DNA of 64,000 nt, taken from positions 1,674,001 to 1,738,000 of the forward strand of contig CBDHHE010000001.1 of assembly GCA_965263335.1 (NCBI GenBank), given 5' to 3'. Under the pieces are notes generated by a model. It made no database searches. It was given only the letters and a program-made list of their open reading frames with translations, and was not told where the DNA came from. The number at the start of each line of letters is the position of its first letter. Positions within the stretch are counted from its first letter, which is position 1. Below, piece after piece: positions 25,717-34,187 of this stretch. The position numbers were made by a program, and so were the translations under genes. Source of the DNA: Thermohalobaculum sp965263335 (lineage in GTDB: Bacteria; Pseudomonadota; Alphaproteobacteria; Rhodobacterales; Rhodobacteraceae).

Positions 25717-25806
25717 GGAGAGGTGCCGGAGTGGTCGAACGGGGCGGTCTCGAAAACCGTTGTGGGCGCGAGTCCACCCAGGGTTCGAATCCCTGTCTCT
25801 CCGCCA
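25717..25806 (+). tRNA. tRNA-Ser (anticodon CGA)
   Basis: A 90-nt type II tRNA. The acceptor stem GGAGAGG (25717-25723) pairs with TCTCTCC; the anticodon loop reads CTCGAAA, giving CGA; a long variable arm (TGGGCGCGAGTCCA) identifies serine; the T arm contains GGTTCGAATCC; and CCA is encoded at 25804-25806. Stands alone upstream on the opposite strand to rplU. Confidence 0.97.
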
Positions 25807-26339
25807 TTGGGTGGGCGGAAAGCAGTCGTTCGCTGCTGCGCAACGCAGATCTTTGCAAATCCGCCAGAGCAGACTTCCAACAGTGAGAGCGTCGGCGCTC
25901 AAGTTTATCTTTGACCGTTCTAGAAAGCTGACCTCAAGCCCGGACCCGTTCAATGCCCGCAACGCGCAGGAAGCCTTGCTTAGAACTCAAACTTTATTCT
26001 CAAAGAACTTCGCCATGGACGCTGTGTTGCTTCTGAGCCGGTTAAGCTGCCACCATTGATTCTTCCCGTCGAAATCGCCGCTAACGGTCTAGAGGCCGAA
26101 AGAGTGGTCGCCCTGGCATCATGAGAGGTTGAGCGCAATGTGTTTCAGCTTGTCTCACATACGAGCATTAGCTGTGTTGGTTTGAGCATCACGAGAGTAG
26201 GCGGTGATGATGTCCCACGCCTTGTTTAAGAGCTGCTGGCTGCGGCTTCTCAAACCGCAGCCAGCGCCTGCTGTTGCAGGAGGGCAAGATGCGCCTGCGC
26301 GCGTCTGTCCTGCAAACGCATCTGTCAATCTTGCGCGGG
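25807..26339. other. Gene-free interval after tRNA-Ser
   Basis: No ORF here has credible composition or a ribosome site, and I see no attachment-site duplication of the tRNA 3' end within the interval. The final 100 bases contain a loose inverted arrangement (GCTGGCTGCGG and CCGCAGCCAGC near 26230-26265) that could be a terminator for the minus-strand gene ending at 26340. Confidence 0.5.
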
Positions 26340-26954
26340 CTAAAGTGGCGGCAATTCGTTGTCTTCTCTGAGTCCGGCAAACTTTGCTGAAATCTTGCCA
26401 TCTTTCTCACGGGCGAACAGCACAACATTCATGCCTGTCTCAAGCTTTTTCTCTTTTGATTGGACAAAGACAGTGACCGGGGCGTACGGCGGCAAAACCA
26501 GTGTCTGCTCCTCCTTTTGTTCACCATAGGACAGAGTGATCAGTTTTTCGCCGCCGCGGCTGGTGACTTGTTTGAGGGTGGCATTCGTCATCTTGTTTTC
26601 AGCCGATAGGTCCCAGTCAATGTAGCCTTCGTTGATGCCGCGCATTTCCTCTGGCCATAAAGTCAGACCAAGACCGCGACGGGCGCCGTCCGCCATCGCA
26701 AGCGAAGGCACCGAGACATACCCGCCGAGATCGATGTTAGACAACGCGATATCGCTGAAGGTCAGAACCACCGGCTCAGGCATGGAAACTTCGACGACTT
26801 GCCCCGCCGAGTTCTCGACCGACACAATTGGGCCGTCTAGGTTCACCACTTCACCGCGCACACGCAAGGATTTGTAGTTTTGGGCGCTGGCGGTGCTGGC
26901 AAAGGCCAAAGCGGCAAGTGCAACCGCTAAGAGGCTTGCAACATAGTTACGCAT
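26340..26954 (-). CDS. Exported hypothetical protein
   Basis: A 204-residue protein with a clear signal peptide (MRNYVASLLAVALAALAFA, cleavage after STASA). The mature region is beta-rich, with RVRGEVVNLDGPIVSVENSAG at its start and VVLFAREKDGKISAKFAGLRE near the end, suggesting an OB-like or beta-sandwich fold; I recognise no named family. It is divergent from the HD-GYP-like/LuxR regulator with a 128-bp shared upstream region, so it may be that regulator's target. Confidence 0.7.
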   Translation of the reverse strand: MRNYVASLLAVALAALAFASTASAQNYKSLRVRGEVVNLDGPIVSVENSAGQVVEVSMPEPVVLTFSDIALSNIDLGGYVSVPSLAMADGARRGLGLTLWPEEMRGINEGYIDWDLSAENKMTNATLKQVTSRGGEKLITLSYGEQKEEQTLVLPPYAPVTVFVQSKEKKLETGMNVVLFAREKDGKISAKFAGLREDNELPPL

Positions 26955-26957
26955 ATT

Positions 26958-27081
26958 TTGTCTCCCTAAAAGGTTATGAGAGTTGGGAGCGAAGCAGATC
27001 GAACGGCGGCCGAGTATCGGGTGTTTGACCGAAGGGCGAGGGCCGCGCGTCGTGCTAAGTGGGTGAAGTTTAGGGAGACAA
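26958..27081. repeat. 13-bp perfect inverted repeat covering both divergent ribosome sites
   Basis: TTGTCTCCCTAAA at 26958-26970 and its reverse complement TTTAGGGAGACAA at 27069-27081 lie directly before the divergent starts at 26954 and 27083. Each contains the GGGAG Shine-Dalgarno of its gene. The match extends well beyond what ribosome binding requires. Confidence 0.6.
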
Positions 27082-27082
27082 C

Positions 27083-28555
27083 GTGTTGCTCGAACCTAGC
27101 CTCACCGCACAAACGCTTGGAGCGCTTGCTTTCGCAGGTGATTTATCAATGGGTCAGCCGCCGGAGCATTCTCCGATGGTGGCTGTGATCGCGGACAGGC
27201 TTGCAGCGGAAGCTGGTGCAACGCCGTTGGTGCGCCGTAGAACGGTGCTGTTGGCCTTGTTGCGTTGGGCGGGGTGCACTGCAAACGCGCGGGAATTTTC
27301 AGAACTTCTGGGCGACGACGTTCACGGCCGGGCGGAGTTCATCGCTGGGCGGAACCCATTTGTGTCGGCGGAGCCTCCAGACCCCGCCACCATGTTCGCG
27401 ACGCTGTTCCCCCTCGTTGTCGCCCAGTGTGAGGCGGTGGGGCTGATGGTGCTGCGGCTCGGGCTCGAAGACGGGCTGCTGCGGGCGGCGGAGGATTTCT
27501 TCGAGAACTGGGACGGCAGCGGGATACCGCATGGCCGGAAAGGCGATCAGATCGATGAGGCCGCTCAATATGTGACTTTGGCCTCGGATGTTGAAGTGTA
27601 CAATCGCAACTTTGGTCCGGCGCGGGCAGCCATACTGGTCGATGGCCGGGCGGGAAAGATGTATGAGCCGGGTCTGGCCCGGCTTGCGGTGCGCAGGATG
27701 CAAGACTGGCTCAAGAACGCGCAAGAGGGCGACCCCTTTGAAAGCGCATTGACGTTATGCGGTCCTTTTGAAGATCAGATTGATCTCGCCGGGGCGGTGG
27801 CGCTTCTGGGAGATTATGCTGATCTGAAGCGGCCTGATCAAACCGGCTCGTCTCGGTTGGCGCAACAGCTCGCCGGGCAGATGGCGCGTTTAGCGGGGTA
27901 TGATCCTGAAGAAGAGCTTGAGATCGCCTATGCTGCGGAGCTGTCGGAGCTGGGCCAGGTCGCGGTGTCGAACACAGCCTTCGCTTCCGGCTGGATCAAC
28001 CGCGAAAACCGGCGCCTCATTCCGCATTGGACGGAGCGAATCTTGTCGCGCATGCCTGCACTCGCTTCGGCGGCAAAACTTGCAGGAATGGCGCATGAGC
28101 GATTGGATGGTTCTGGGCAGAGCCGAGGGCTTCCAGCGCCAGCCCAGCCGTTTGAAGCGCGTATTGTCCAAGTCGCGCGGTTCGCGGTGGAGCTTCGTAT
28201 GGAGAGTGATCGGGCTTTGCAGGCTTGGCCGATCGGAAGGCTTCAGCAAGCGCTTGAAGTGGAGTCGCAGGCCCAGCGTCTTGATCCGCGCGCCTGTGCG
28301 CTTGCTCTGAAGGGGATCGGGGTTCGCAAGTCCGCGACAATCGAGCTTCCGCCGGTGATTGGATTGACTGAGCGCGAACGTGAGATTTTGGCGGGTCTGA
28401 TCAGAGGGCGCAGCAACAAAGAGATCGCACGCGATCTTGGAATATCGCCCAGCACCGTGGGAACGCATGTTGAAAGGATTTACCGCAAACTCGGCGTTTC
28501 GTCGCGGGCCGCTGCGGCGATGACGGCGCTGCAGGCCGGATTGCTGTCGGTGTAG
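27083..28555 (+). CDS. LuxR-type regulator with degenerate HD-GYP-like domains
   Basis: A 490-residue protein starting at GTG 27083 (GGGAG seven bases upstream). Two stretches resemble HD-GYP phosphodiesterase segments: FFENWDGSGIPHGRKGD near residue 145 and HERLDGSGQSRGLPAPAQPF near 340. The usual HD and HHE metal ligands are not all present, so catalytic activity is doubtful. Residues about 425-490 form a LuxR/FixJ helix-turn-helix (LTEREREILAGLIRGRSNKEIARD). The likely role is ligand or second-messenger sensing coupled to DNA binding. The divergent exported protein is the obvious candidate target. Confidence 0.8.
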   Translation: MLLEPSLTAQTLGALAFAGDLSMGQPPEHSPMVAVIADRLAAEAGATPLVRRRTVLLALLRWAGCTANAREFSELLGDDVHGRAEFIAGRNPFVSAEPPDPATMFATLFPLVVAQCEAVGLMVLRLGLEDGLLRAAEDFFENWDGSGIPHGRKGDQIDEAAQYVTLASDVEVYNRNFGPARAAILVDGRAGKMYEPGLARLAVRRMQDWLKNAQEGDPFESALTLCGPFEDQIDLAGAVALLGDYADLKRPDQTGSSRLAQQLAGQMARLAGYDPEEELEIAYAAELSELGQVAVSNTAFASGWINRENRRLIPHWTERILSRMPALASAAKLAGMAHERLDGSGQSRGLPAPAQPFEARIVQVARFAVELRMESDRALQAWPIGRLQQALEVESQAQRLDPRACALALKGIGVRKSATIELPPVIGLTEREREILAGLIRGRSNKEIARDLGISPSTVGTHVERIYRKLGVSSRAAAAMTALQAGLLSV

Positions 28556-28642
28556 TGGAGTAGCTCCCTGAATGTGGTCCACCAACTGGGATAGAGTATC
28601 CTGTAAAGCCCCCTGTGTTTGGGCCACTTTCTTGCGCTCTCT

Positions 28643-28906
28643 TTAAATTGTCTCTGGGACTGGTGGGCGCATGCCGAGTGCCGCGTGTGGGCGGATCTCG
28701 TTGTATTGCTTGAGCCAGATGTCGATCACGACCTGGGCCTGTCTTGTTGTCGCAAACCACTCGGCATCAAGGACTTCTCGGCGGAGCGTCCCGTTGAACC
28801 GCTCGTTGTAGCCGTTCTCCCAAGGAGCCCCTGGCAGGATGCGGATTGGCTCGGTGCCGAGCCTCTTCAGCCTGTTCTGCAGGAGCTCAGCGATGAACTC
28901 GGGGCC
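28643..28906 (-). pseudogene. IS3 transposase orfB, C-terminal part
   Basis: The frame from the junction at 28906 reads GPEFIAELLQNRLKRLG, ILPGAPWENGYNERFNGTLRRE (with the third catalytic residue, Glu) and ends RPHAALGMRPPVPETI at TAA 28643-28645. It joins exactly to the N-terminal part at 30541 to restore RSDNGPEF, the conserved second-Asp motif of the IS3 integrase core. It has no start of its own. Confidence 0.85.
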
Positions 28907-28936
28907 ATAGCACATTGGGAAGCGGTCGGTTGAGGA

Positions 28937-28987
28937 GGCCATGGACGGCTGCGGCGCCCCCACGTAGCGCAGCAGTCGGCCATGGCC
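28937..28987 (+). ncRNA. Structured left end of IS110, candidate bridge RNA segment
   Basis: GGCCATGG (28937-28944) pairs with CCATGGCC (28980-28987), and inside it GCTGCG (28948-28953) pairs with CGCAGC (28968-28973), leaving a 14-nt loop and an asymmetric internal loop (ACG opposite AGTCGG). The stem-internal-loop-stem arrangement in the non-coding end upstream of the transposase is what is known for bridge RNAs. The terminal loop contains GCCCC, which can pair with GGGGC at the insertion junction, but five bases could match by chance. Confidence 0.4.
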
Positions 28988-29045
28988 GGGCTCGAGGTCT
29001 CTTGACGCGTGATGTGGCCAAACGCCACCGAAGAGGAGACCGACC

Positions 29046-30307
29046 ATGACCTTGTCCGAGGATATGCCGGATCGCGCCGTGCTGGTAGCGATCGATGTCG
29101 CCAAGCACCGCAACGAAGTTCTGATCGAGATGCCCGGGCGGGCCCGGAGGCGGCGCCTGACGGTGCTGAACACGCGCGCCGAGCATGACCGTTTCGTCGA
29201 GAGGCTCTCGGGGTTCGAGATCCCGGTCGTCGCGGGCTTCGAGGCAACCGGGAACTATCATCGCCCGCTCGCGCACCGGCTGCTCTCGGCCGGGATCGAG
29301 CTGCGGTTGATCTCGTCCCTCGCCCTGGCCCGGACCCGCGAGGCGATCACGAACGGATGGGACAAGAACGATCCGAAGGACGCGCAGATCATGCCTCTCA
29401 CATGCTCCGCATCGGGCACGTGCAGCGCTACTGCGATCCGCTCGCGCATGGGCTCGTCGATATCCAGGAGCTCTCTAAGACCCACGAGGCGATCTCGCGC
29501 TCGAAGACCGAGCTCTGGCATCGGCTGCTGACCCACTACCTGCCGCTCTACTTCCCAGAGGCCGAGCGGTTCCGGGGCAACGCGCGCAGCGACTGGTTCC
29601 TCGCCTTCCTCGAGATGTTCCCGCTCCCGGCGATGATCGCCGCTCTCGAGAAGGACGCCTTCATCGCGGCCGCCTGGGAGGTAGTGGGGCGCAAGGTCTC
29701 CAAACATCGCCTGCTTTCAGACATTTACGAGACGGCGCAGGCCTCGATCGGCCTACCGGTCGACCCATCCTCCGACGCCGTCGTCATGTTCCGGATGGTG
29801 CTCGCCGAGGGCCGCAGCCTCATCCGCCAGCGCACTGAGATCGAGCGCCGCGCCGAGGCGATGCTCGCCGATGATCGGGACTATCAGCTGCTCCGCACCA
29901 TCCCAGGGGTTGGCCCGATCAACGCGCTCACTATCCTCGCAGAGGCGGGCGACCTCCGGCGCTTCGCCCATCACCGGCAGTTCCTGAAGTATTGCGGGCT
30001 CGATCTCTCGACCCAGCAGTCCGGCCAGTTCCGCGGCCAGACCAAGCTCTCGAAGTTCGGTAATGCGCGCCTGCGTCGCGCACTCTGGCTCGCGGGCCAG
30101 GTCGCGATCCGGCAACGCGACAACAGCTTCAGAGCAAAGTTCGAGCGCTACCTCGCGCGGGACCGGGACAATCCCGATCTCCGCCGCAAGGCGCTCACAG
30201 CGATCGCCGCCAAGATGGCGCGCACCGCGCATGCGGTCGTCAAAGGCGGCGTCGACTACCGCCCCTTCTTCGAGGGGGCGGTGCCAGGCGGGAGGACCTC
30301 TCTCTGA
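29046..30307 (+). pseudogene. IS110-family transposase, frameshifted
   Basis: The first frame (29046-29531) gives the DEDD-type N-terminus: VAIDVAKHRNEVLIEM, GFEATGNYHRPLAHRL and KNDPKDAQ. The homologous sequence then continues in another frame (within 29357-30307): HMLRIGHVQRYCDPLAHG, ELSKTHEAIS, and the C-terminal transposase_20 domain with RTIPGVGPINALTILAEAGD and the serine-type region YCGLDLSTQQSGQ. The switch occurs at about 29390-29400, right after KDAQ. I see no convincing slippery heptamer there, so a disabling indel (or a sequencing error) is more likely than programmed frameshifting. Confidence 0.8.
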
Positions 30308-30540
30308 CAGGGCCGTCGGGACGCATTGCGATCCCGTAGATAATGTTCGGGTCTTTCGCCTGGTTTTGGATCTCGTGTTGAGGACGGTCGGGGCCGCGGA
30401 GCCGGACCCCGGGTTTGCTATGGTCGAGACCGCTTCCTTGACGGCGGAAGCCGCCTGGATCACGCTGCAAGACGTGCCGGAAAGCTCCGGCGCGGAGAGA
30501 TCTCTTGCCCGCGTTTCCCAAGCTCGCGTCCACATAGGAC

Positions 30541-31100
30541 GTTGTCGGATCTCAGGTAATCGGGAGCGCCTCTCTGCAGGATCAAAGGCGTGAGGGCTTC
30601 GAGCACTTCATGCGAGCCCATGCTGGTGGCGACCGTAACGCTGAGCGCCTCACGCGTGTATTCATCGACCACGGTGAGCATCTTGTAGGGTCGGCCGTTG
30701 CTCAGGCGGTCGTGAACGAGGTCCACCGACCAGATGTGGTTGGGGTAGAGCGGCCGCAGGCGGATGACGGAGGCGTCGTGATGGTAGAGACGCTTGCGCT
30801 TCTTGTGCCGCTCCGGGAGTTGCAAACCTTCCTCCCGCCACAGCCGCTCCACCTTTTTATGGTTCACCCGCCAGCCTTCGGTCTGGAGCAGCTCGCCAAT
30901 CTTGCGGTAGCCGTACCGGCCATACTTCTTGGCGAGCCGGATCAATGCCAGACGTAGGCCATCATCGTCCTTGGGACTAGGCCGGTATTGGAGGGTGGAA
31001 CGCGCCACCCCAACGACGCGGCAGGTATGGCGCTCTGAGGTCCCAAGCTTCTGACGAGCATGGATGACGGCCTGGCGGAGCTGCGCGACCGTCAGGCCTT
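30541..31100 (-). pseudogene. IS3 transposase orfB, N-terminal part
   Basis: Reads VAQLRQAVIHARQKLG, then VARSTLQYRPSPKDDDG, KKYGRYGYRKIGELL, and the first catalytic region HIWSVDLVHDRLSNGRPYK, ending at DYLRSDN where the IS110 begins. The frame is entered from orfA by a minus-one shift near 31107-31113; there is no independent strong start. Translation past the junction runs into IS110 sequence and adds a meaningless tail. Confidence 0.85.
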
Positions 31101-31380
31101 CGGCTTTAAAAAATCGAGGCTCTCCTTGAGGATCAGTTTGTCCAGCTCAAGCTCGGCAACGATCCTCTTCAGACGCTTGTTTTCTTTCTCAAGGGCCTTC
31201 TTCTCAGCCAACTGAGACCGAGACGCCCCGCCAAACTTCTTGCGCCAATTGTAGTACGTGCCATCGCTGATGCCGACCTTTACGTCAGGCCTCTGTGACG
31301 TCGTTGCCTGAAGCGAGATGCACCTCGATCTCACGCAGCAGCCTCAGCGCATCTTCGTCCGTGTGACGCTTCCGGGCCAT
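31092..31380 (-). pseudogene. IS3 orfA (helix-turn-helix), frameshifted
   Basis: From ATG 31380 the frame reads MARKRHTDEDALRLLREIEV through GNDVTEA and then meets TGA; the homologous continuation KVGISDGTYYNWRKKFGG and the leucine zipper KKALEKENKRLKRIVAE are in the next frame, ending ESLDFLKPKA at 31092. One extra base near 31290-31297 explains this. Just before the stop, TTTTTTA (plus-strand 31107-31113) is a good minus-one slippery site that puts ribosomes into orfB, as in functional IS3 elements. Confidence 0.8.
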
Positions 31381-31435
31381 CGCTCACTCCTGTCCAGTTC
31401 AAGGAACTATGGCCCAGTTCTAAGGGGCTGGGACA

Positions 31436-31552
31436 GCCTCGATCCATGCCTCCGTTTCCAACCACTTCAATTGCGAACGCCACCTTTACCCCCGCGATGA
31501 CTTCAAGGCCAACCGGACTGCCGAGCTGGCTGAGTGGGGGGGAACTTTGTGA
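31436..31552 (+). pseudogene. Transposase C-terminal remnant next to the IS3 right end
   Basis: A short open stretch directly abutting the IS3 end reads SIHASVSNHFNCERHLYPRD and ends FKANRTAELAEWGGTL. This resembles the last 35-40 residues of DDE transposases that close with an NHFNxERHL motif. There is no start or catalytic part. I take it as a leftover of an older element into which the IS3 inserted; family assignment is uncertain. Confidence 0.4.
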
Positions 31553-31930
31553 CCAGTGATGGACCTGCGCCCCGAACTTTGAGACTGGTTCAATTGGTCT
31601 GACAGCACCCGAGTCGATGTTGCTCCCAGCCCGAGCGCGCTGGGTCGGCGGAATTGAGTTTTCACACGGTGTTCTCGACTGTGACTTCCGGTGCAACGCT
31701 TGATTAAATCAGACAGGTTCGGCGCCTTTGGCTAGACCCTGTGATGCGAGGCTCGATGTCCAAAGTATAGTGACGCTAGCCGATATCCCTCCCGCAAGAC
31801 GAAGCCCTGTGCGCCTATCGCGCCTGCAGCGACCGGGTAAGCTCTTCCTTCCGTGAATGCACTGCTTGATCTTGGACTCGATCGTATGCCTTGTTTGGAA
31901 ACTGTCCGAAGAGAGTGGAGGAAGCATCCC

Positions 31931-33163
31931 GTGATTTCAGCAAACACCGATCGAGTGCTTGCAGACCTGCACTCGCTACGCCAGATCGGCGCATACAAGA
32001 CGGGTGTTCACCGACCAACGCTTTCCAAGGAAGATATGATCACCCGACACTGGCTTGCTGATCAGCTGAAAGCCATCGGCCATGATGTGGTGATCGACGG
32101 TGTGGCAAACGTAGTGGGTCGGGCTCCAGGTGCTGGACCATTCGTCCTCGCTGGGTCCCACATCGAGAGCCAGAACCATGCAGGCTGGCTTGATGGCGCC
32201 TTGGGTGTCATCTATGCCCTCGAAGCGGCAAGAGCTGTGGTCGAAGCTGGTGGCCCAGGCGGTGTGGACGTGATCGCATTCGCGGATGAAGAGGGCCACT
32301 TTAACGGACCGTTCTCGTTCCTAGGCAGCCAGTCCTTCGCCCAGGGTCTCGATGATGCCGCAATCGATGAGGCCCAAGATAGATCTGATCGTGGACCGCT
32401 GCGCCAACTCTTGTCAGACGCGGGTCTCGAAGGCCGTGCGCGGGAGCGTCTCGAACCTGCCCGGTATCGCGCCTTCCTGGAAGCACACATCGAACAAGGC
32501 AATCGATTGGAAAACGAAGGGCTCAAGATCGGAGTCGTGACATCAATCGTGGCGATCTGGCAGTACCGGATTGTCTTCGAAGGCGCTCAGAACCACGCCG
32601 GCACCACAACGATGCCCACCCGGCGTGACGCAGGGAAGGCCCTGATGCAGCTATGGCGCGAGATCGAGGACACGTTCCCGACAGTCGCGGGCGAGGACTC
32701 CGTCTGGACCGTTGGCCGTGTGACGCTCGAGCCAGGCGGTCCCAGCATCATTCCGGGCAGAGCTGAAATGCTGTTCCAGTTCCGCGATGCCGATAAAGTC
32801 ACGCTCGACAAGATGCACGCCACGCTCGCTCGGCTGGTCAGCGAAATCGATGAGGCCTCGCCATGCTCTGCAGAGTTGCAGGTGATCAGCCAGTCCAAAC
32901 CAGCAATCATGGCCGACGAGCCGCAAACCGCTCTCAGTGAGGCTGCCGAGGCTTTCGCATCCGGACAGCATCGCCTGATGCCAAGCGGAGCCGGACATGA
33001 CGCACAGATGATTGCCCCACATGTTCCTTCCGCGATGATGTTCGTTCCATCGATTGACGGCATCAGTCATCATTGGTCCGAGAACACGAAAGACGAGGAC
33101 ATCGCGCTGGGTGCGCAAGTTTACGTCGACGCGATCTCAAGGCTGTTGAGGCCAGTTGATTAG
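31931..33163 (+). CDS. M20-family Zn-dependent amidase (N-carbamoyl-amino acid hydrolase / allantoate amidohydrolase type)
   Basis: I start at GTG 31931, which has GGAGGAAG 6-7 bases upstream, giving 410 residues, the usual family length; upstream in-frame GTG 31853 has no such site. Motifs: GSHIESQNHAGWLDGALGV (His and bridging Asp), FADEEGHFNGPFSFLGS (Glu ligands), AHIEQGNRLENEG, and QNHAGTTTMPTRRDA of the dimerisation lid, with SGAGHDAQMIA near the end. These hydrolyse N-carbamoyl or related amide bonds with two metal ions. It stands between the IS elements and the isethionate-type island; a role in sulfonate metabolism is not evident. Confidence 0.82.
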   Translation: MISANTDRVLADLHSLRQIGAYKTGVHRPTLSKEDMITRHWLADQLKAIGHDVVIDGVANVVGRAPGAGPFVLAGSHIESQNHAGWLDGALGVIYALEAARAVVEAGGPGGVDVIAFADEEGHFNGPFSFLGSQSFAQGLDDAAIDEAQDRSDRGPLRQLLSDAGLEGRARERLEPARYRAFLEAHIEQGNRLENEGLKIGVVTSIVAIWQYRIVFEGAQNHAGTTTMPTRRDAGKALMQLWREIEDTFPTVAGEDSVWTVGRVTLEPGGPSIIPGRAEMLFQFRDADKVTLDKMHATLARLVSEIDEASPCSAELQVISQSKPAIMADEPQTALSEAAEAFASGQHRLMPSGAGHDAQMIAPHVPSAMMFVPSIDGISHHWSENTKDEDIALGAQVYVDAISRLLRPVD

Positions 33164-33389
33164 GCGCCTGTGTCTTACGTTTGTGCGTCGAACCCCAGCA
33201 TGGGGAGCTGTGCACAGATTGCGCTTGTCAATTTTTGCGCCCCGCCCTGTTCTTGATATCAAAGGCATTGATTTTCATCTCATGCCACTCGGAGCGGAAT
33301 CCGATCGGTCTCGGTCACGTCCGGCGGCTATGATCGCGGTCAGTATGCGAGCCATTTTGTGAAGGCTGGCAGAGCGCGATCTGACTGAT

Positions 33390-34169
33390 CTACTCTTCTG
33401 TCAGAAGCTGGGACAGTTCATCTGCTGCTCGTCGCATCGTCTCCAGGTGGGTGCGGGCAACAGAAATGGTCATGCGCGGTGTAGGCGCATGGAACGCAAG
33501 GGTCGATACGAGGCGATCATGCTCATCGTTGACTGGAACGGCAAGCGCGACCATGCCTTCGATAAACTCCTCATTGTCTTCGGAGAACCCTTGCGCCTTT
33601 ATCCGATCGATCTCGTCTAAGAGTGCGGACTTGCTGGTGATGGTCTGCTTTGTGCGCTTCTCAAACTTCATGTTGTTCAAGACACGCACGAGGCGCGCTG
33701 ACGAAAGCGTGCTGAGATAGAGCTTCCCGCTCGCCGTGCAGTGAAACGGGACACGCGTTCCAATCGGCAACTGGATGCGCAGAGGCCACTCGGTTTCGAC
33801 CCTGTCGAGATAGACCATCCCATCGCGTTCAGGCAGCGTGAGGTTGCAGGTCTCCCCGATCTCTTCGGCCAATCTGCTCATAACCGCAAGCCGGGCCGAT
33901 CTGATCCGGGTGGACGAGATGACACCAACCGCCATCGATCGCATCCGCGGCCCGGGAGCATATGACCTTCCGTCGTGCTCCCTCTGCAAAAACCCCTGCT
34001 CTTCCAGCGACGTGAACAGCCTGTGTAGGGTTTGCTTGGGCAGGCCTATGTTCCGGTTGATCTCTGTTGGTGTCGCTGGAATCCCGATCCGGGCGACTTC
34101 TTCGAGGATCAGCAGCAGTCTGATGCTTCTAGGAATGGTCCGAACACTCTCGGCTTCGTCATCCAGCAC
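33390..34169 (-). CDS. IclR-family transcriptional regulator
   Basis: A 259-residue IclR protein: winged helix-turn-helix at residues about 10-75 (RLLLILEEVARIGIPATPTEI, LPKQTLHRLFTSLEEQGFL) and a C-terminal effector domain (YLDRVETEWPLRIQLPIGTRVPFHCTASGKL, EDNEEFIEGMVALAVPV). It is the last gene of the dctPQM-like operon, 18 bp after the large permease. IclR-type regulators control isethionate genes in other bacteria (IseR), so this is a good candidate for the island's regulator, acting on the palindrome at 37590. Confidence 0.88.
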   Translation of the reverse strand: MLDDEAESVRTIPRSIRLLLILEEVARIGIPATPTEINRNIGLPKQTLHRLFTSLEEQGFLQREHDGRSYAPGPRMRSMAVGVISSTRIRSARLAVMSRLAEEIGETCNLTLPERDGMVYLDRVETEWPLRIQLPIGTRVPFHCTASGKLYLSTLSSARLVRVLNNMKFEKRTKQTITSKSALLDEIDRIKAQGFSEDNEEFIEGMVALAVPVNDEHDRLVSTLAFHAPTPRMTISVARTHLETMRRAADELSQLLTEE

Positions 34170-34187
34170 TGCTGATCCTCTGTTTTC

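Larger units (their letters stand above)
28907..30540 (+). mobile_element. IS110-family insertion sequence nested in IS3 orfB
   Basis: The boundaries are fixed by the split IS3 reading frame: the left junction after 28906 and the right junction before 30541, so the element is 1634 bp. It has no long terminal inverted repeats, as expected for IS110; its two edges share CATAG(C/G)AC (28906-28913 and 30532-30540 region). It holds a transposase gene with 139 bp of non-coding DNA on the left and about 230 bp on the right. IS110 elements integrate at a specified sequence using a structured bridge RNA encoded in a non-coding end. Confidence 0.82.
28601..31436 (-). mobile_element. IS3-family element interrupted by an IS110-family element
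   Basis: Imperfect terminal inverted repeats are visible: the left end at 28602-28626 (TGTAAAGCCCCCTG...TGGGCCA) and the right end at 31410-31435 (TGGCCCAG...AGGGGCTGGGACA). Between them are remnants of orfA and orfB on the minus strand. Removing the nested 1634-bp IS110 leaves about 1.2 kb, a normal IS3 size. I see no convincing 3-4 bp target duplication. The element is inactive in its present form: orfA is frameshifted and orfB is split. Confidence 0.8.

Noticed and set aside
25717..26339. tRNA-Ser as an integration site for an island
   Set aside because: I could not find a repeat of the tRNA 3' end in the window and no integrase gene is nearby.
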